From the NCBI RefSeq assembly GCF_013111185.1, contig NZ_WVRE01000003.1, positions 62,001 to 126,000 of the forward strand: a stretch of DNA of 64,000 nt, read 5' to 3'. The notes under the pieces were generated by a model. That model was not told the DNA's origin and did no database searches. It saw nothing but the letters and a program-made list of their open reading frames with translations. The stretch's first letter is position 1. Each line of letters begins with the position of its first letter. Source of the DNA: Ruegeria sp. HKCCD7303. Its GTDB lineage: Bacteria; Pseudomonadota; Alphaproteobacteria; Rhodobacterales; Rhodobacteraceae. Shown piece by piece: positions 25,461-34,479 of the stretch. The position numbers were made by a program, and so were the translations under genes.

Positions 25461-26558
25461 ATGGGCTTTAAAATGGGAATCGTGGGTCTGCCGAATGTAG
25501 GCAAGTCGACCCTGTTCAACGCGTTGACCAAAACCGCAGCCGCGCAGGCGGCGAACTTCCCGTTTTGCACCATCGAGCCCAACGTGGGCGACGTGGCTGT
25601 GCCAGATGATCGACTGGACAAGCTGGCCGCGATAGCGTCGTCCAAGCAGATCATCCCAACGCGGATGACGTTCGTGGATATTGCCGGCCTAGTCAAAGGC
25701 GCCTCAAAGGGTGAGGGTCTGGGTAACCAGTTTCTGGCCAACATCCGCGAGACTGACGCCATTGCGCATGTGCTGCGTTGTTTCGAAGACGGCGACGTGA
25801 CCCACGTGGATGGCCGTGTCGATCCGGTGGCCGATGCTGATACGATTGAGACCGAGCTTATGCTGGCCGATCTGGAAAGCATCGAAAAGCGCCGCGCGAA
25901 CCTGGTGCGCAAGCTCAAGGGCAACGACAAAGAAGCGCAGCAGCAGGATCGCCTGTTGGCCGAGGCGCAAGCTATGCTGGAAAACGGTAAGCCGGCGCGG
26001 TTGGTCGAAGTGAGCGACGAAGACGCAAAGGCATGGAAGATGCTTCAACTGCTGACCACTAAACCGGTGCTTTATGTCTGCAACGTGTCCGAAGAAGAAG
26101 CAGCTGAGGGCAACGAGTATTCAGCGAAAGTGGCCGAGATGGCTGCGGCGCAGGGCAATGCCCACGTCATTATCAGCGCTAAGATCGAAGAAGAGATCAG
26201 CCTGCTGGAAGAAGACGAAGCCCAGATGTTCCTGGAAGAGATGGGTCTGGAAGAACCCGGCCTCGACCGTCTGATCCGCGCTGGTTACGACCTGCTGAAG
26301 CTGGAAACCTATTTCACCGTCGGCCCGAAAGAGGCCCGCGCCTGGACGATCCGCACCGGCACCGCCGCGCCACAGGCCGCTGGCGTGATCCACGGTGACT
26401 TCGAGAAAGGCTTCATCCGCGCCGAGACAATTGCCTATGACGACTATATCGCCGCCAATGGCGAGCAGGGCGCGAAAGAGGCGGGCAAGATGCGGGCAGA
26501 GGGTAAGGGCTACATCGTCAAGGACGGCGATGTGATGCATTTCTTGTTTAATACTTAA
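25461..26558 (+). CDS. ychF: Ribosome-associated ATPase YchF
   Basis: Obg-family P-loop protein that binds ATP more readily than GTP and associates with ribosomes; it is linked to stress responses. The 365-residue protein has the P-loop [18 protein letters not shown], the switch [38 protein letters not shown], a coiled coil ([20 protein letters not shown]) and the TGS domain ([20 protein letters not shown]). The altered G4 motif ([10 protein letters not shown] in place of NKxD) is the YchF hallmark. The start is ATG 25461, with GGAGG six bases upstream. Confidence 0.97.
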   Translation: MGFKMGIVGLPNVGKSTLFNALTKTAAAQAANFPFCTIEPNVGDVAVPDDRLDKLAAIASSKQIIPTRMTFVDIAGLVKGASKGEGLGNQFLANIRETDAIAHVLRCFEDGDVTHVDGRVDPVADADTIETELMLADLESIEKRRANLVRKLKGNDKEAQQQDRLLAEAQAMLENGKPARLVEVSDEDAKAWKMLQLLTTKPVLYVCNVSEEEAAEGNEYSAKVAEMAAAQGNAHVIISAKIEEEISLLEEDEAQMFLEEMGLEEPGLDRLIRAGYDLLKLETYFTVGPKEARAWTIRTGTAAPQAAGVIHGDFEKGFIRAETIAYDDYIAANGEQGAKEAGKMRAEGKGYIVKDGDVMHFLFNT

Positions 26559-26580
26559 GGTCGCTTGTTAAACGCGTATT

Positions 26581-26937
26581 TCAGGGCGTTTCGTTCAGAC
26601 TGCAGTGGGTGATCAGCCACCTGCCGTCTGGCTGTTTGTATAACACGTTGAGCGATGTCCCATGATCGGCTTCGCCTTCGCTGAAACGCGCAAGGCACCA
26701 GCCAATATGGCCGTTGATATCGGCTTGTACGACCTCGATAGCTTTGGGCTTGGCATCTTCTTCTATCCACGCGGCATGCGCCGCTTCGATCGCCTTCCGA
26801 CCCTTTGCCGCAGGCCCATACGGTGAGAAGAGTTCTGTATTGTCTGTGAAATAGGTCGCGCATCCCGCTGGGTCATTGGATCGATAACATTCGACATAGC
26901 CATCAAACAGTTTCTGAAATTCTAGGATCACAGTCAT
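26581..26937 (-). CDS. NTF2-like (SnoaL-type) protein
   Basis: A 118-residue protein with the cone-shaped NTF2-like fold pattern: helix EFQKLFDGYVECYRSNDPAG, then FTDNTELFSPYGPAAKGRKAI, then strands with CLARFSEGEADHGTSLNVLY and a final DGRWLITHCSLNETP. This superfamily covers small isomerases, dehydratases and non-enzymatic binding proteins. The gene overlaps the upstream MaoC gene by four bases (ATGA), so the two proteins are made together and may act on the same substrate. Confidence 0.75.
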   Translation of the reverse strand: MTVILEFQKLFDGYVECYRSNDPAGCATYFTDNTELFSPYGPAAKGRKAIEAAHAAWIEEDAKPKAIEVVQADINGHIGWCLARFSEGEADHGTSLNVLYKQPDGRWLITHCSLNETP

Positions 26938-27428
26938 TTTGTGCGCTTCGCTTCTCTCGTCGGTCTTGCTGAGTCCGCTAGTCCCCGCCGTGCCATCACA
27001 TGGTCAATGATGAAGCTGAGTACCTCGATGTCTTTTTGGTTGTATGTACGATACCGGAAACGCACCGTACCCCTGTCAGGTTTTGAATGTGAAGGCGTGA
27101 TCGCCTCGACCGTTACGCGCACGCAGATAGTATCCCCCGCGAAAACCGGTGCGAGCCAGCGCACTTCGTCCATGCCGTGACCGCCAAGATTTGTACCGTT
27201 AAGCACACCAGTGTCGCGAAATAGCCGGAAGGTAAGCGCGATGGTTTGAAAGCCGCTTGCGATAAGGCCGCCAAAAATGGACTCTGTCGCAGCGATCTTG
27301 TCTATGTGGAATGGTTGCGGATCGTGCACGAGGGCAAAATCCACGATCGCGCCCTCTGTAAGAGTTACGCCTCCGGTCTCGAAGGAGTCTCCAAGCATCA
27401 GATCATCGAGATATTTGCCCTTAATCAT
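26934..27428 (-). CDS. MaoC-like hot-dog dehydratase
   Basis: A 164-residue hot-dog protein of the MaoC/R-hydratase type. Motifs are FALVHDPQPFHIDKIAATES (the D-x-x-P-x-H hydratase motif, with catalytic Asp and His), FGGLIASGFQTIALTFRLF, GMDEVRWLAPVFAGDT and VRFRYRTYNQKDIEVLSF. It probably hydrates an enoyl-CoA, but the substrate is unknown. It is the first gene of a two-gene operon with the NTF2-like gene and is divergent from the LysR gene at 27573. Confidence 0.85.
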   Translation of the reverse strand: MIKGKYLDDLMLGDSFETGGVTLTEGAIVDFALVHDPQPFHIDKIAATESIFGGLIASGFQTIALTFRLFRDTGVLNGTNLGGHGMDEVRWLAPVFAGDTICVRVTVEAITPSHSKPDRGTVRFRYRTYNQKDIEVLSFIIDHVMARRGLADSARPTREAKRTK

Positions 27429-27572
27429 CCCAATACTCGCATCAACCGCGTCTTTTATAGTATCGCTGACAGGTTCAAAAAGAAACTCTCCGAAGTTCGT
27501 GGATGAAGCGCATTTCTATGCAGGTAAAAACGCGTTAGTCTGCCGTTTGCTCTCAAGTTGGACCGACTAGAA

Positions 27573-28454
27573 ATGATCGAAATCCGCGACCTGCAATTGC
27601 TCAGCGCTTTGGCGCGTCATCGCCATTTTGCCAAAGCGGCCGAGGAATGCGGGATTTCGCAGCCCGCGTTCTCGATGCGTATCCGCAATCTCGAGGATCG
27701 GCTTGGCCTATCCATAGTCCGCCGCGCAAACCGGTTTCAGGGTCTCACGGAAGAGGGCGAGATGATTGTCCAACGGGCGCGACGTATCCTCGATGACACC
27801 AAGGCGCTGGAGCAGCAAGTGCTGGCAGCCAAGGGTGAGATCACAGGGACGTTGATATTGGGCGTGATCCCCACAGCGATCGCGTTCACCGGCCGCCTGA
27901 TTAAACGTCTGCGTATGGCCCATCCCCGGATCGTGACCCGGATTGAAACCATGTCCGCTACCGCGATTCAGCACCGACTGGACGAAGGCAGCCTGGATGC
28001 AGGGATAACTTATGGCGACAGTATCGGCACGGACCTGCGGCAGGTGCAGCCCTTGTACGAGGAAACCTATGTCCTGTTGGTACCATCCCACATGACCGAG
28101 GAAACTGGCCCGATTCCCTGGGCTCAAGTCGCCGATTTCCCGTTGAGCCTGCTTGAGCCGCAGATGCAGAATCGCCGTATCCTGGACCGGATTTTTGCGG
28201 AGCAGGGCCTGCATCCTGACGTCGTGGCCGAAACCAGCGGCTTCACCGCTTCAATGGTCATGGCGAGAGAGGGGCTGGCGGCCACCGTCGTGCCTCGGGT
28301 CCTTGTGCGCGCGCTGGGCGATTTGAAGGGGACCCGTGTGTTACCTCTGGTCGATCCCGTTGTCAGCAAGCCCATTTGCCTGGCCACCCTCAGCCGCGAC
28401 CCAGAACTGCCAACGGTCGGAGCGTTGCGCAGCGTGGTGGCGTCTTTACGGTGA
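27573..28454 (+). CDS. LysR-family regulator, probably of the formate dehydrogenase operon
   Basis: A 293-residue LysR-type regulator. The N-terminal helix-turn-helix is DLQLLSALARHRHFAKAAEE followed by CGISQPAFSMRIRNLEDRLG. The substrate domain starts near GEITGTLILGVIPTAIAF and contains AETSGFTASMVMAREGLAAT. It stands directly upstream of the formate dehydrogenase genes in the same direction; in many Rhodobacteraceae a LysR (FdsR-type) gene sits there. It is also divergent from the MaoC gene, so that gene could be a target as well. The start is ATG 27573; a TTG at 27558 is possible. Confidence 0.88.
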   Translation: MIEIRDLQLLSALARHRHFAKAAEECGISQPAFSMRIRNLEDRLGLSIVRRANRFQGLTEEGEMIVQRARRILDDTKALEQQVLAAKGEITGTLILGVIPTAIAFTGRLIKRLRMAHPRIVTRIETMSATAIQHRLDEGSLDAGITYGDSIGTDLRQVQPLYEETYVLLVPSHMTEETGPIPWAQVADFPLSLLEPQMQNRRILDRIFAEQGLHPDVVAETSGFTASMVMAREGLAATVVPRVLVRALGDLKGTRVLPLVDPVVSKPICLATLSRDPELPTVGALRSVVASLR

Positions 28455-28465
28455 TAAACTGTCGT

Positions 28466-28498
28466 TATCGTGCGATTGCCAAATGCGATTTGACGATA
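28466..28498. promoter_or_regulatory. Inverted repeat upstream of formate dehydrogenase, putative LysR site
   Basis: TATCGT (28466-28471) and ACGATA (28493-28498) are perfect inverted arms spaced by 21 bases, and the spacer carries two copies of GCGATT. It lies in the 85-base gap between the LysR gene and the formate dehydrogenase operon, about 40 bases before the ATG. LysR proteins often bind such dyads. The assignment is by position only. Confidence 0.35.
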
Positions 28499-28539
28499 TG
28501 CTGATCTGATGAGACACGGGGCCTCAATCGGAGGGCATC

Positions 28540-30243
28540 ATGGCACCATTAGACACCAAGCCATCAGGCGCACCCAAGGGCGTTTGGAAGTCAGGTAAAG
28601 GCAAAGGGCGGCATACGCCCAAGGGCCGTCAGTTTACGGATGAGGCGCAGGCCGAGATTCACCGCCTGTTGGGCGATCGCCCGCGCCGCCGCGATTTGCT
28701 GATTGAATTCCTGCATTTGATCCAGGACGCGCACGGACATATCAGTGCCGACCACATTGCAGCTTTGGCCGTTGAGATGCGGATCGGTCAGGCGGAAATC
28801 TACGAGACCGCCACCTTCTATGCCCATTTCGATGTGGTCAAAGAAGACGAGGTGCCTCCGCCCGCGCTGACGATCCGGGTCTGTGATTCCCTGTCTTGCG
28901 AAATGGCCGGTGCCCAGCAGCTGCAAAAAGCTCTGGAAGATGGCTTGGATCCGGCTGAGGTCCGCGTTGTTCGTGCGCCGTGCATGGGCCGTTGTGATAC
29001 CGCTCCGGTGTTGGAGATCGGTCACAACCATATCGATCATGCGACCCCTGAAAAGGTACAGGCCGCGATTGCCGCGGAAGATACCCATGCCCATCTGCCC
29101 GATTATGAAGCCTTCGCCGCCTATGAAGCCAATGGCGGTTACGCCAAGCTGAAGGAGCTGCGCGACGGCGGTGATTGGGAAAAGGTGCAAGAAGACGTGC
29201 TGTCCTCGGGCCTGCGTGGTCTGGGTGGCGCCGGTTTCCCGTCGGGTAAGAAATGGGGCTTTGTTCGTATGAACGAAGGTCCGCGCTATCTGGCCGTGAA
29301 CGGGGATGAAGGCGAACCCGGCACGTTCAAGGACCGTTACTATCTGGAACGCACGCCGCATGTCTTCCTTGAGGGCATGTTGATCGCCGCCTGGGCGGTC
29401 GAGGCCGAGACCTGCTTTATCTATATGCGTGACGAATACCCTGCGGTGCTGGAAATCCTACGCCGTGAGATCGCCGCGTTGGAAGAGGCCGAGATCGTCG
29501 CCAAGGGTTACATCGACCTGCGCCGGGGTGCTGGTGCCTATATCTGCGGTGAAGAATCCGCGATGATCGAGTCGATTGAAGGTAAGAAGGGCCTGCCCCG
29601 TCACCGTCCTCCGTTCGTGGCGCAGGTTGGGGTCTTTAATCGCCCGACCTTGGTGCACAATGTCGAAACACTGTATTGGGTCACCAAAGTGTGCCGTGAA
29701 GGGCCGGAATGCCTCAACAGCACCGAAAAGAATGGCCGCACCGGCCTGCGCAGCTATTCGGTCTCGGGCCGGGTTGCAAAGCCCGGTGTGTACCTGCTGC
29801 CGGCAGGTTCGACCATTCTGGATGTGATTGATGCCGCCGGCGGCATGGCCGAAGGCCATGTGTTCAAGGCGTATCAACCGGGCGGGCCGTCGTCAGGTCT
29901 TCTCCCCTCCAGCATCGATGACGTCCCGCTCGACTTTGATACTCTGCAACCGCTGGGCACCTTCATCGGCTCCGCTGCGGTTGTGGTTCTGTCAGATCAG
30001 GACACCGCCCGCGACGCTGCGCTGAACATGCTGCGGTTCTTCGAAGATGAAAGTTGCGGTCAGTGCACGCCCTGCCGTGCGGGTTGCGAAAAGGCGGTTA
30101 AGCTGATGCAGGCCGACAAATGGGACACCGAACTGTTGGAAGACCTGTGCCAGGTCATGGGAGATGCCTCGATCTGCGGTCTGGGGCAGGCGGCTCCGAA
30201 TCCGATCCGCCTGGTCATGAAACATTTCGCTGACGAAATCTGA
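28540..30243 (+). CDS. NAD-dependent formate dehydrogenase, fused NuoE/NuoF-type subunit
   Basis: Electron-transfer subunit that passes electrons from formate to NAD+. The 567-residue protein is a fusion. Residues about 30-185 are a NuoE-like thioredoxin-fold [2Fe-2S] domain (CDSLSCEMAGAQQL; APCMGRCDTAPV), and the rest is NuoF-like: the NADH/FMN region GLRGLGGAGFPSGKKWG, GDEGEPGTFKDR, GAGAYICGEESAM, and the C-terminal [4Fe-4S] site DESCGQCTPCRAGC. In Rhodobacter-type enzymes these are separate genes (fdsG, fdsB); the fused form matches Fdh1B of Methylorubrum as I recall it. Ribosome site GGAGGG; the alpha subunit gene starts 13 bases later. Confidence 0.93.
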   Translation: MAPLDTKPSGAPKGVWKSGKGKGRHTPKGRQFTDEAQAEIHRLLGDRPRRRDLLIEFLHLIQDAHGHISADHIAALAVEMRIGQAEIYETATFYAHFDVVKEDEVPPPALTIRVCDSLSCEMAGAQQLQKALEDGLDPAEVRVVRAPCMGRCDTAPVLEIGHNHIDHATPEKVQAAIAAEDTHAHLPDYEAFAAYEANGGYAKLKELRDGGDWEKVQEDVLSSGLRGLGGAGFPSGKKWGFVRMNEGPRYLAVNGDEGEPGTFKDRYYLERTPHVFLEGMLIAAWAVEAETCFIYMRDEYPAVLEILRREIAALEEAEIVAKGYIDLRRGAGAYICGEESAMIESIEGKKGLPRHRPPFVAQVGVFNRPTLVHNVETLYWVTKVCREGPECLNSTEKNGRTGLRSYSVSGRVAKPGVYLLPAGSTILDVIDAAGGMAEGHVFKAYQPGGPSSGLLPSSIDDVPLDFDTLQPLGTFIGSAAVVVLSDQDTARDAALNMLRFFEDESCGQCTPCRAGCEKAVKLMQADKWDTELLEDLCQVMGDASICGLGQAAPNPIRLVMKHFADEI

Positions 30244-30256
30244 GGGAGACAGAGCC

Positions 30257-33040
30257 ATGCTTGACGCAAGCCCAACAAAGACCGTCGCCTTCAACCTGAA
30301 CGGCGATGACGTCACTGTGCCCGAGGGCACCACGATCTGGGAAGCGGCCAATGGCCGTGGACTGGTGATCCCGCACCTGTGCCACAAACCGGCACCGGGC
30401 TACAAACCCGATGGCAACTGCCGCGCCTGTATGGTCGAAGTGGAAGGCGAGCGCACTCTGGTCGCCTCGTGCATCCGACCGGCGGCCGAGGGGATGGTTG
30501 TCAAAACCGACACTGACCGCGCCGAGAAGTCCCGCGCTATGGTCATGGAACTGTTGGTGGCCGATCAGCCCGAGCAGCCGCACGATGCGTCCAGCCATTT
30601 CTGGGATATGGCCAAGCTGAACGATGTCAGCGACAGCCGTTTCCCGGCGAAAGAGGCCGAGAAAATCCCGCTGCTGGATGACAGCCACGTCGCGATGCGT
30701 GTCAATCTGGACGCCTGCATCAACTGCAACCTCTGCGTTCGCGCTTGCCGCGACGTGCAGGTGAATGACGTGATCGGCATGGCCGGTCGCGGCCACACCG
30801 CGCAGGTGGTGTTTGACCAGAACGACCCAATGGGCGCATCAACTTGCGTGGCCTGTGGTGAATGTGTTCAGGCTTGCCCGACCGGTGCGCTGATGCCCGC
30901 CACCGTGCTGGACGATCAGCAACTGGGCGATAGCAAAGACTACGACAGCGAAACCGAAAGCGTCTGCCCGTTCTGCGGTGTGGGCTGTAAAGTCTCGCTG
31001 AAGGTCAAAGACGGCAAGGTGAAATATGTCGAGGGCATTAACGGCCCCGCTAACGAAGGCCGTTTGTGTGTCAAAGGCCGCTTTGGCTTTGACTACATCC
31101 ACCACCCGCACCGCCTGACCAAGCCGTTGATCCGGCGCGAAGACGCCCCTGAAAAGGGCCTGAACGTCGATCCATCGGACCTGTCGACCCATTTCCGCGA
31201 AGCGACCTGGGAAGAGGCGATGGATTTGGCCGCCATCAAGCTAAAAGCCTTGCGCGACGAAGATCCGCGCAGCGTTGCGGGCTTTGGTTCGGCCAAGTGC
31301 ACCAACGAAGAAGCCTATCTGTTCCAGAAGTTCATCCGTCAGGGATTCAAGCACAACAACGTCGACCACTGCACCCGTCTGTGCCACGCGTCGTCCGTTG
31401 CGGCTCTGATCGAGAACGTCGGCTCGGGTGCTGTGACCGCGACCTTCAACGAGATCGAAAACGCGGATGTGGCGATCATCATCGGGGCCAACCCGATTGA
31501 AAACCATCCTGTTGCAGCGACCTATTTCAAGCAATTCACCAAGCGCGGTGGCAAGCTGATTGTGATGGATCCGCGCGGTGTCGGCATGCGCAAATTCGCT
31601 GACGAAATGCTGCAATTCCGCCCGGGTGCTGATGTCTCGATGCTCAATGCGATCATGAACGTGATTGTCGAAGAGGAACTCTACGACAGCCAGTACATCC
31701 ACCGCTGGACCGAGAACTGGGAGGCCGAGAAAGAACATCTGCGCCAGTTCACGCCCGAGGCGATGGCACCGATCTGTGGCATCGAACCAGATCAGTTGCG
31801 CCGCGTGGCCCGCACATTTGCGCAGGCCAAGGCCGGTCTGATCTTCTGGGGCATGGGCGTCAGCCAGCATATCCACGGCACCGACAACTCGCGCTGCCTG
31901 ATCAGCTTGGCGCTTATGACCGGCAACGTGGGCAAGCCCGGCGCGGGTCTGCACCCGCTGCGTGGCCAGAACAACGTTCAAGGTGCCTCGGATGCGGGTC
32001 TGATCCCGATGTTCCTGCCGGACTACAAGACCGTCACGGATGACAACATCCGGGCTCAGTTCACCGATGTCTGGGGCTCGGATGATTTCTCGAACGAGAA
32101 GGGCCTGACCGTTACCGAGATCATTGATCAGATCTATGCGCGCAACATCAAGGGTATGTATATTCTGGGCGAAAACCCGGCCATGTCCGACCCGGATGTA
32201 AACCACGCCCGTGATGCGTTGGCCAAGCTGGATCTGATGATCGTGCAGGACATCTTCCTGACCGAGACGGCGAACTATGCCGACATCATCCTGCCGGCCT
32301 CGGCGCTCTATGAAAAGAACGGGACGGTGTCGAACACCAACCGCCAGGTACAGCGTGTACGCCCGGCCGTGGCACCTCCGGGTGAGGCGCGCGAGGATTG
32401 GGCGATCACTGTCGAGTTGGCGCAGCGTATCGGTCTGAACTGGGATTACACAGATGTGTCTCAGGTCTTCAACGAAATGAAGCTGACCATGCAGTCACTG
32501 GACAACATCACGTGGGAGCGTCTGGAAACCGAGACGATCACCTACCCGTCGCTCAGCGAAACCGATCCGGGCCAGTCCATCGTGTTTGGCGACGGTTTCC
32601 CACGGGCTGATGGCAAGGCCAGGTTCACCCCGGCCAGTATCATCCCACCGGATGAAGCTCCGGATGAAGAGTATCCGATGATAGCCACAACGGGTCGCCA
32701 GTTGGAGCATTGGCATACGGGTTCTATGACCCGCCGCGCCACTGTTCTGGATGCGGTAGAGCCGGAAGCGAACTGTTCGATGAATCCGCGTACGCTCAAG
32801 CTGATGGGGATCGAACCGGGTGAAATGATCCGTCTGACGACCCGTCGCGGTTCCATCGAGATCATGGTGCGTGCCGACCGGGCGATCGCCGAGGATATGG
32901 TGTTCATCCCGTTTGCCTATGTCGAGGCGGCTGCGAACATGCTGACCAATTCGGCCATCGACCCCTATGGCAAGATCCCCGAGTTCAAGTTCTCGGCGAT
33001 CAAGGTCGAAAAGATCGAAGACGCCATCGCAGCGGAATAA
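30257..33040 (+). CDS. NAD-dependent formate dehydrogenase, catalytic alpha subunit
   Basis: Mo- or W-bis(pyranopterin) enzyme that oxidises formate to CO2. The 927-residue protein has an N-terminal [2Fe-2S] domain (Cys42, 55, 58, 72), two ferredoxin-type clusters (ACINCNLCVRACRD; STCVACGECVQACPTG), a further [4Fe-4S] motif (CPFCGVGC, closing Cys271 in EGRLCVKGR) and the catalytic domains. The metal ligand is probably Cys376 in HCTRLCHASS, followed by the conserved His377; it is Cys, not selenocysteine. The length and fused partner suggest the Fdh1/FdsA group; Mo versus W cannot be told. No fdhD/fdsC maturation gene is adjacent. A strong terminator follows. Confidence 0.95.
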   Translation: MLDASPTKTVAFNLNGDDVTVPEGTTIWEAANGRGLVIPHLCHKPAPGYKPDGNCRACMVEVEGERTLVASCIRPAAEGMVVKTDTDRAEKSRAMVMELLVADQPEQPHDASSHFWDMAKLNDVSDSRFPAKEAEKIPLLDDSHVAMRVNLDACINCNLCVRACRDVQVNDVIGMAGRGHTAQVVFDQNDPMGASTCVACGECVQACPTGALMPATVLDDQQLGDSKDYDSETESVCPFCGVGCKVSLKVKDGKVKYVEGINGPANEGRLCVKGRFGFDYIHHPHRLTKPLIRREDAPEKGLNVDPSDLSTHFREATWEEAMDLAAIKLKALRDEDPRSVAGFGSAKCTNEEAYLFQKFIRQGFKHNNVDHCTRLCHASSVAALIENVGSGAVTATFNEIENADVAIIIGANPIENHPVAATYFKQFTKRGGKLIVMDPRGVGMRKFADEMLQFRPGADVSMLNAIMNVIVEEELYDSQYIHRWTENWEAEKEHLRQFTPEAMAPICGIEPDQLRRVARTFAQAKAGLIFWGMGVSQHIHGTDNSRCLISLALMTGNVGKPGAGLHPLRGQNNVQGASDAGLIPMFLPDYKTVTDDNIRAQFTDVWGSDDFSNEKGLTVTEIIDQIYARNIKGMYILGENPAMSDPDVNHARDALAKLDLMIVQDIFLTETANYADIILPASALYEKNGTVSNTNRQVQRVRPAVAPPGEAREDWAITVELAQRIGLNWDYTDVSQVFNEMKLTMQSLDNITWERLETETITYPSLSETDPGQSIVFGDGFPRADGKARFTPASIIPPDEAPDEEYPMIATTGRQLEHWHTGSMTRRATVLDAVEPEANCSMNPRTLKLMGIEPGEMIRLTTRRGSIEIMVRADRAIAEDMVFIPFAYVEAAANMLTNSAIDPYGKIPEFKFSAIKVEKIEDAIAAE

Positions 33041-33063
33041 CCTCTGCGCCAATCATTCTTTCG

Positions 33064-33092
33064 AAAAGGCGGTCTTAGCGGGCCGCCTTTTT
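33064..33092 (+). terminator. Intrinsic terminator after the formate dehydrogenase operon
   Basis: AAAAGGCGG-TCTTAGCGGG-CCGCCTTTTT stem-loop with a T-run, 24 bases after the alpha-subunit stop codon. Confidence 0.9.
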
Positions 33093-33154
33093 CGCGTCTT
33101 GACAGCAGCTTACGCGCGGCCAACCCTGTGGCTGTTCTTCTGATGGAGTTGCAT

Positions 33155-33940
33155 ATGCCTCGCCGTTTCGTCGATTTGTCCGTTCCGCTGGAAACCGGCA
33201 TTGTATCGGACCCGCCGATCATGCTGCCCGAGATCGAATACCTGACCCATGACCAGACCGCCGAGCAGGTCATGGCCTTTTTCCCCGGCCTTGCGAAAGA
33301 AGACCTGCCAGGTGGCGAGGGTTGGGCGCTGGAACGTTTGCAAATCGCGACGCACAACGGCACCCATCTGGACGCGCCCTACCACCACCATTCCACAATG
33401 AACAAAGGCGAGAGGGCGATCACCATTGATGAGGTGCCGCTGGAATGGTGCATGAACCCCGGTGTCAAACTGGATTTCCGTCATTTCGAGGATGGCTATG
33501 TGGTTACCGCAGCGGATGTCGAGGCCGAACTGAAGCGGATCGGTCATACGCTGAACTCGTTGGATATCGTGGTGGTCAATACGTCTGCAGGGACACAGTA
33601 TGGCCAACCTGACTATCTGATGAAAGGCTGCGGTATGGGACGTGAGGCGACCTTGTACCTGACAGAACGCGGGGTGCGGGTGACCGGAACAGATGCCTGG
33701 AGTTGGGACGCACCCTTCCCGCTGACCGCGCAGGAATATGCAGATACCAAAGACCCCTCGATCATCTGGGAAGGGCACCGCGCCTCGATGGAGATTGGGT
33801 ATTGCCACATGGAAAAGCTGACCAATTTGGAAACGCTTCCGCCGACAGGGTTTGAAATTTCCTGTTTCCCTTTCAAGATCAAAGGTGCCTCGGCAGGGTT
33901 CATCCGCGCCGTTGCGATCTTTGAAGATCCGGACGAGTGA
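33155..33940 (+). CDS. Cyclase-family (KynB-like) metal hydrolase
   Basis: A 261-residue protein of the cyclase/kynurenine formamidase family. The metal-binding signature HxGTHxDxPxHH is clear as HNGTHLDAPYHHH near residue 78. Flanking conserved parts are MPRRFVDLSVPLETGI at the N-terminus and GTDAWSWDAPFPLTA in the second half. Family members hydrolyse N-formylkynurenine, isatin or related amides, or cyclise polyketides; no kynurenine genes are nearby. I chose ATG 33155, which has GGAG six bases upstream, over the GTG at 33128. The thioesterase gene starts 14 bases downstream and is likely co-transcribed. Confidence 0.82.
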   Translation: MPRRFVDLSVPLETGIVSDPPIMLPEIEYLTHDQTAEQVMAFFPGLAKEDLPGGEGWALERLQIATHNGTHLDAPYHHHSTMNKGERAITIDEVPLEWCMNPGVKLDFRHFEDGYVVTAADVEAELKRIGHTLNSLDIVVVNTSAGTQYGQPDYLMKGCGMGREATLYLTERGVRVTGTDAWSWDAPFPLTAQEYADTKDPSIIWEGHRASMEIGYCHMEKLTNLETLPPTGFEISCFPFKIKGASAGFIRAVAIFEDPDE

Positions 33941-33953
33941 GGACTGTTCAGCC

Positions 33954-34475
33954 ATGTCACAAGATACACAGCCGTTAGGTGGTCATGATGGCCCGTACGA
34001 TGCGCCTGTTGAAATTCACGAGTTTGCGCTGCAACCAGACTGGATCGATTACAACGGGCATATGAATGTCGGCTACTATGGCGTCGCGTTCGACATGGCC
34101 TTCGAACGGCTGCTTGTCGATCAATTGGGTCTTGGCGAGCCCCAGGTCCAGGCGTTGGGGCAGGGGCCGTACGTCCTGCAATCCCACATGCAGTTCCTGC
34201 GTGAGGTGACCGACGACATGACGATCTATTTCCAGTTTCGATTGTTGGATGCAGATCACAAACGTGGGCACTATTTCGGTCAGATGATCTCGGCCCCCGA
34301 CCAGACTGTATGTGCCACGCAAGAAGTGCTGTTCATGAATGTCAGCCACAGAACGGGTCGCTCTGAACCCTATCCGGATTGGGCGGTCACTCGGTTGGCA
34401 CGGATGGTGTCGGATCACGCGTCTTTGCCACCCGCGCCCCAGATTGGGCAGCCGATTGGTATTCGCCGAAAATGA
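33954..34475 (+). CDS. Hot-dog thioesterase, 4HBT/betainyl-CoA thioesterase-like
   Basis: A 173-residue hot-dog protein. The key segment FALQPDWIDYNGHMNVGYYG carries the N-G-H-M-N motif found in 4-hydroxybenzoyl-CoA-type thioesterases and in the thioesterase fused to carnitine 3-dehydrogenase. Other segments are FLREVTDDMTIYFQFRLLDA and CATQEVLFMNV. The substrate is probably a small acyl-CoA. It lies just behind the cyclase-family gene and is convergent with tamB, with only four bases between stop codons. Confidence 0.8.
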   Translation: MSQDTQPLGGHDGPYDAPVEIHEFALQPDWIDYNGHMNVGYYGVAFDMAFERLLVDQLGLGEPQVQALGQGPYVLQSHMQFLREVTDDMTIYFQFRLLDADHKRGHYFGQMISAPDQTVCATQEVLFMNVSHRTGRSEPYPDWAVTRLARMVSDHASLPPAPQIGQPIGIRRK

Positions 34476-34479
34476 CGCC

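Noticed and set aside
26571..26591. AAACGC/GCGTTT dyad between ychF and the NTF2-like gene as a terminator
   Set aside because: Only six base pairs with a 9-base loop and no T-run; too weak to call.
31241..32206. 321-codon antisense frame inside the formate dehydrogenase alpha gene
   Set aside because: It is a shadow of a gene with strong conserved motifs, with no start signal of its own.
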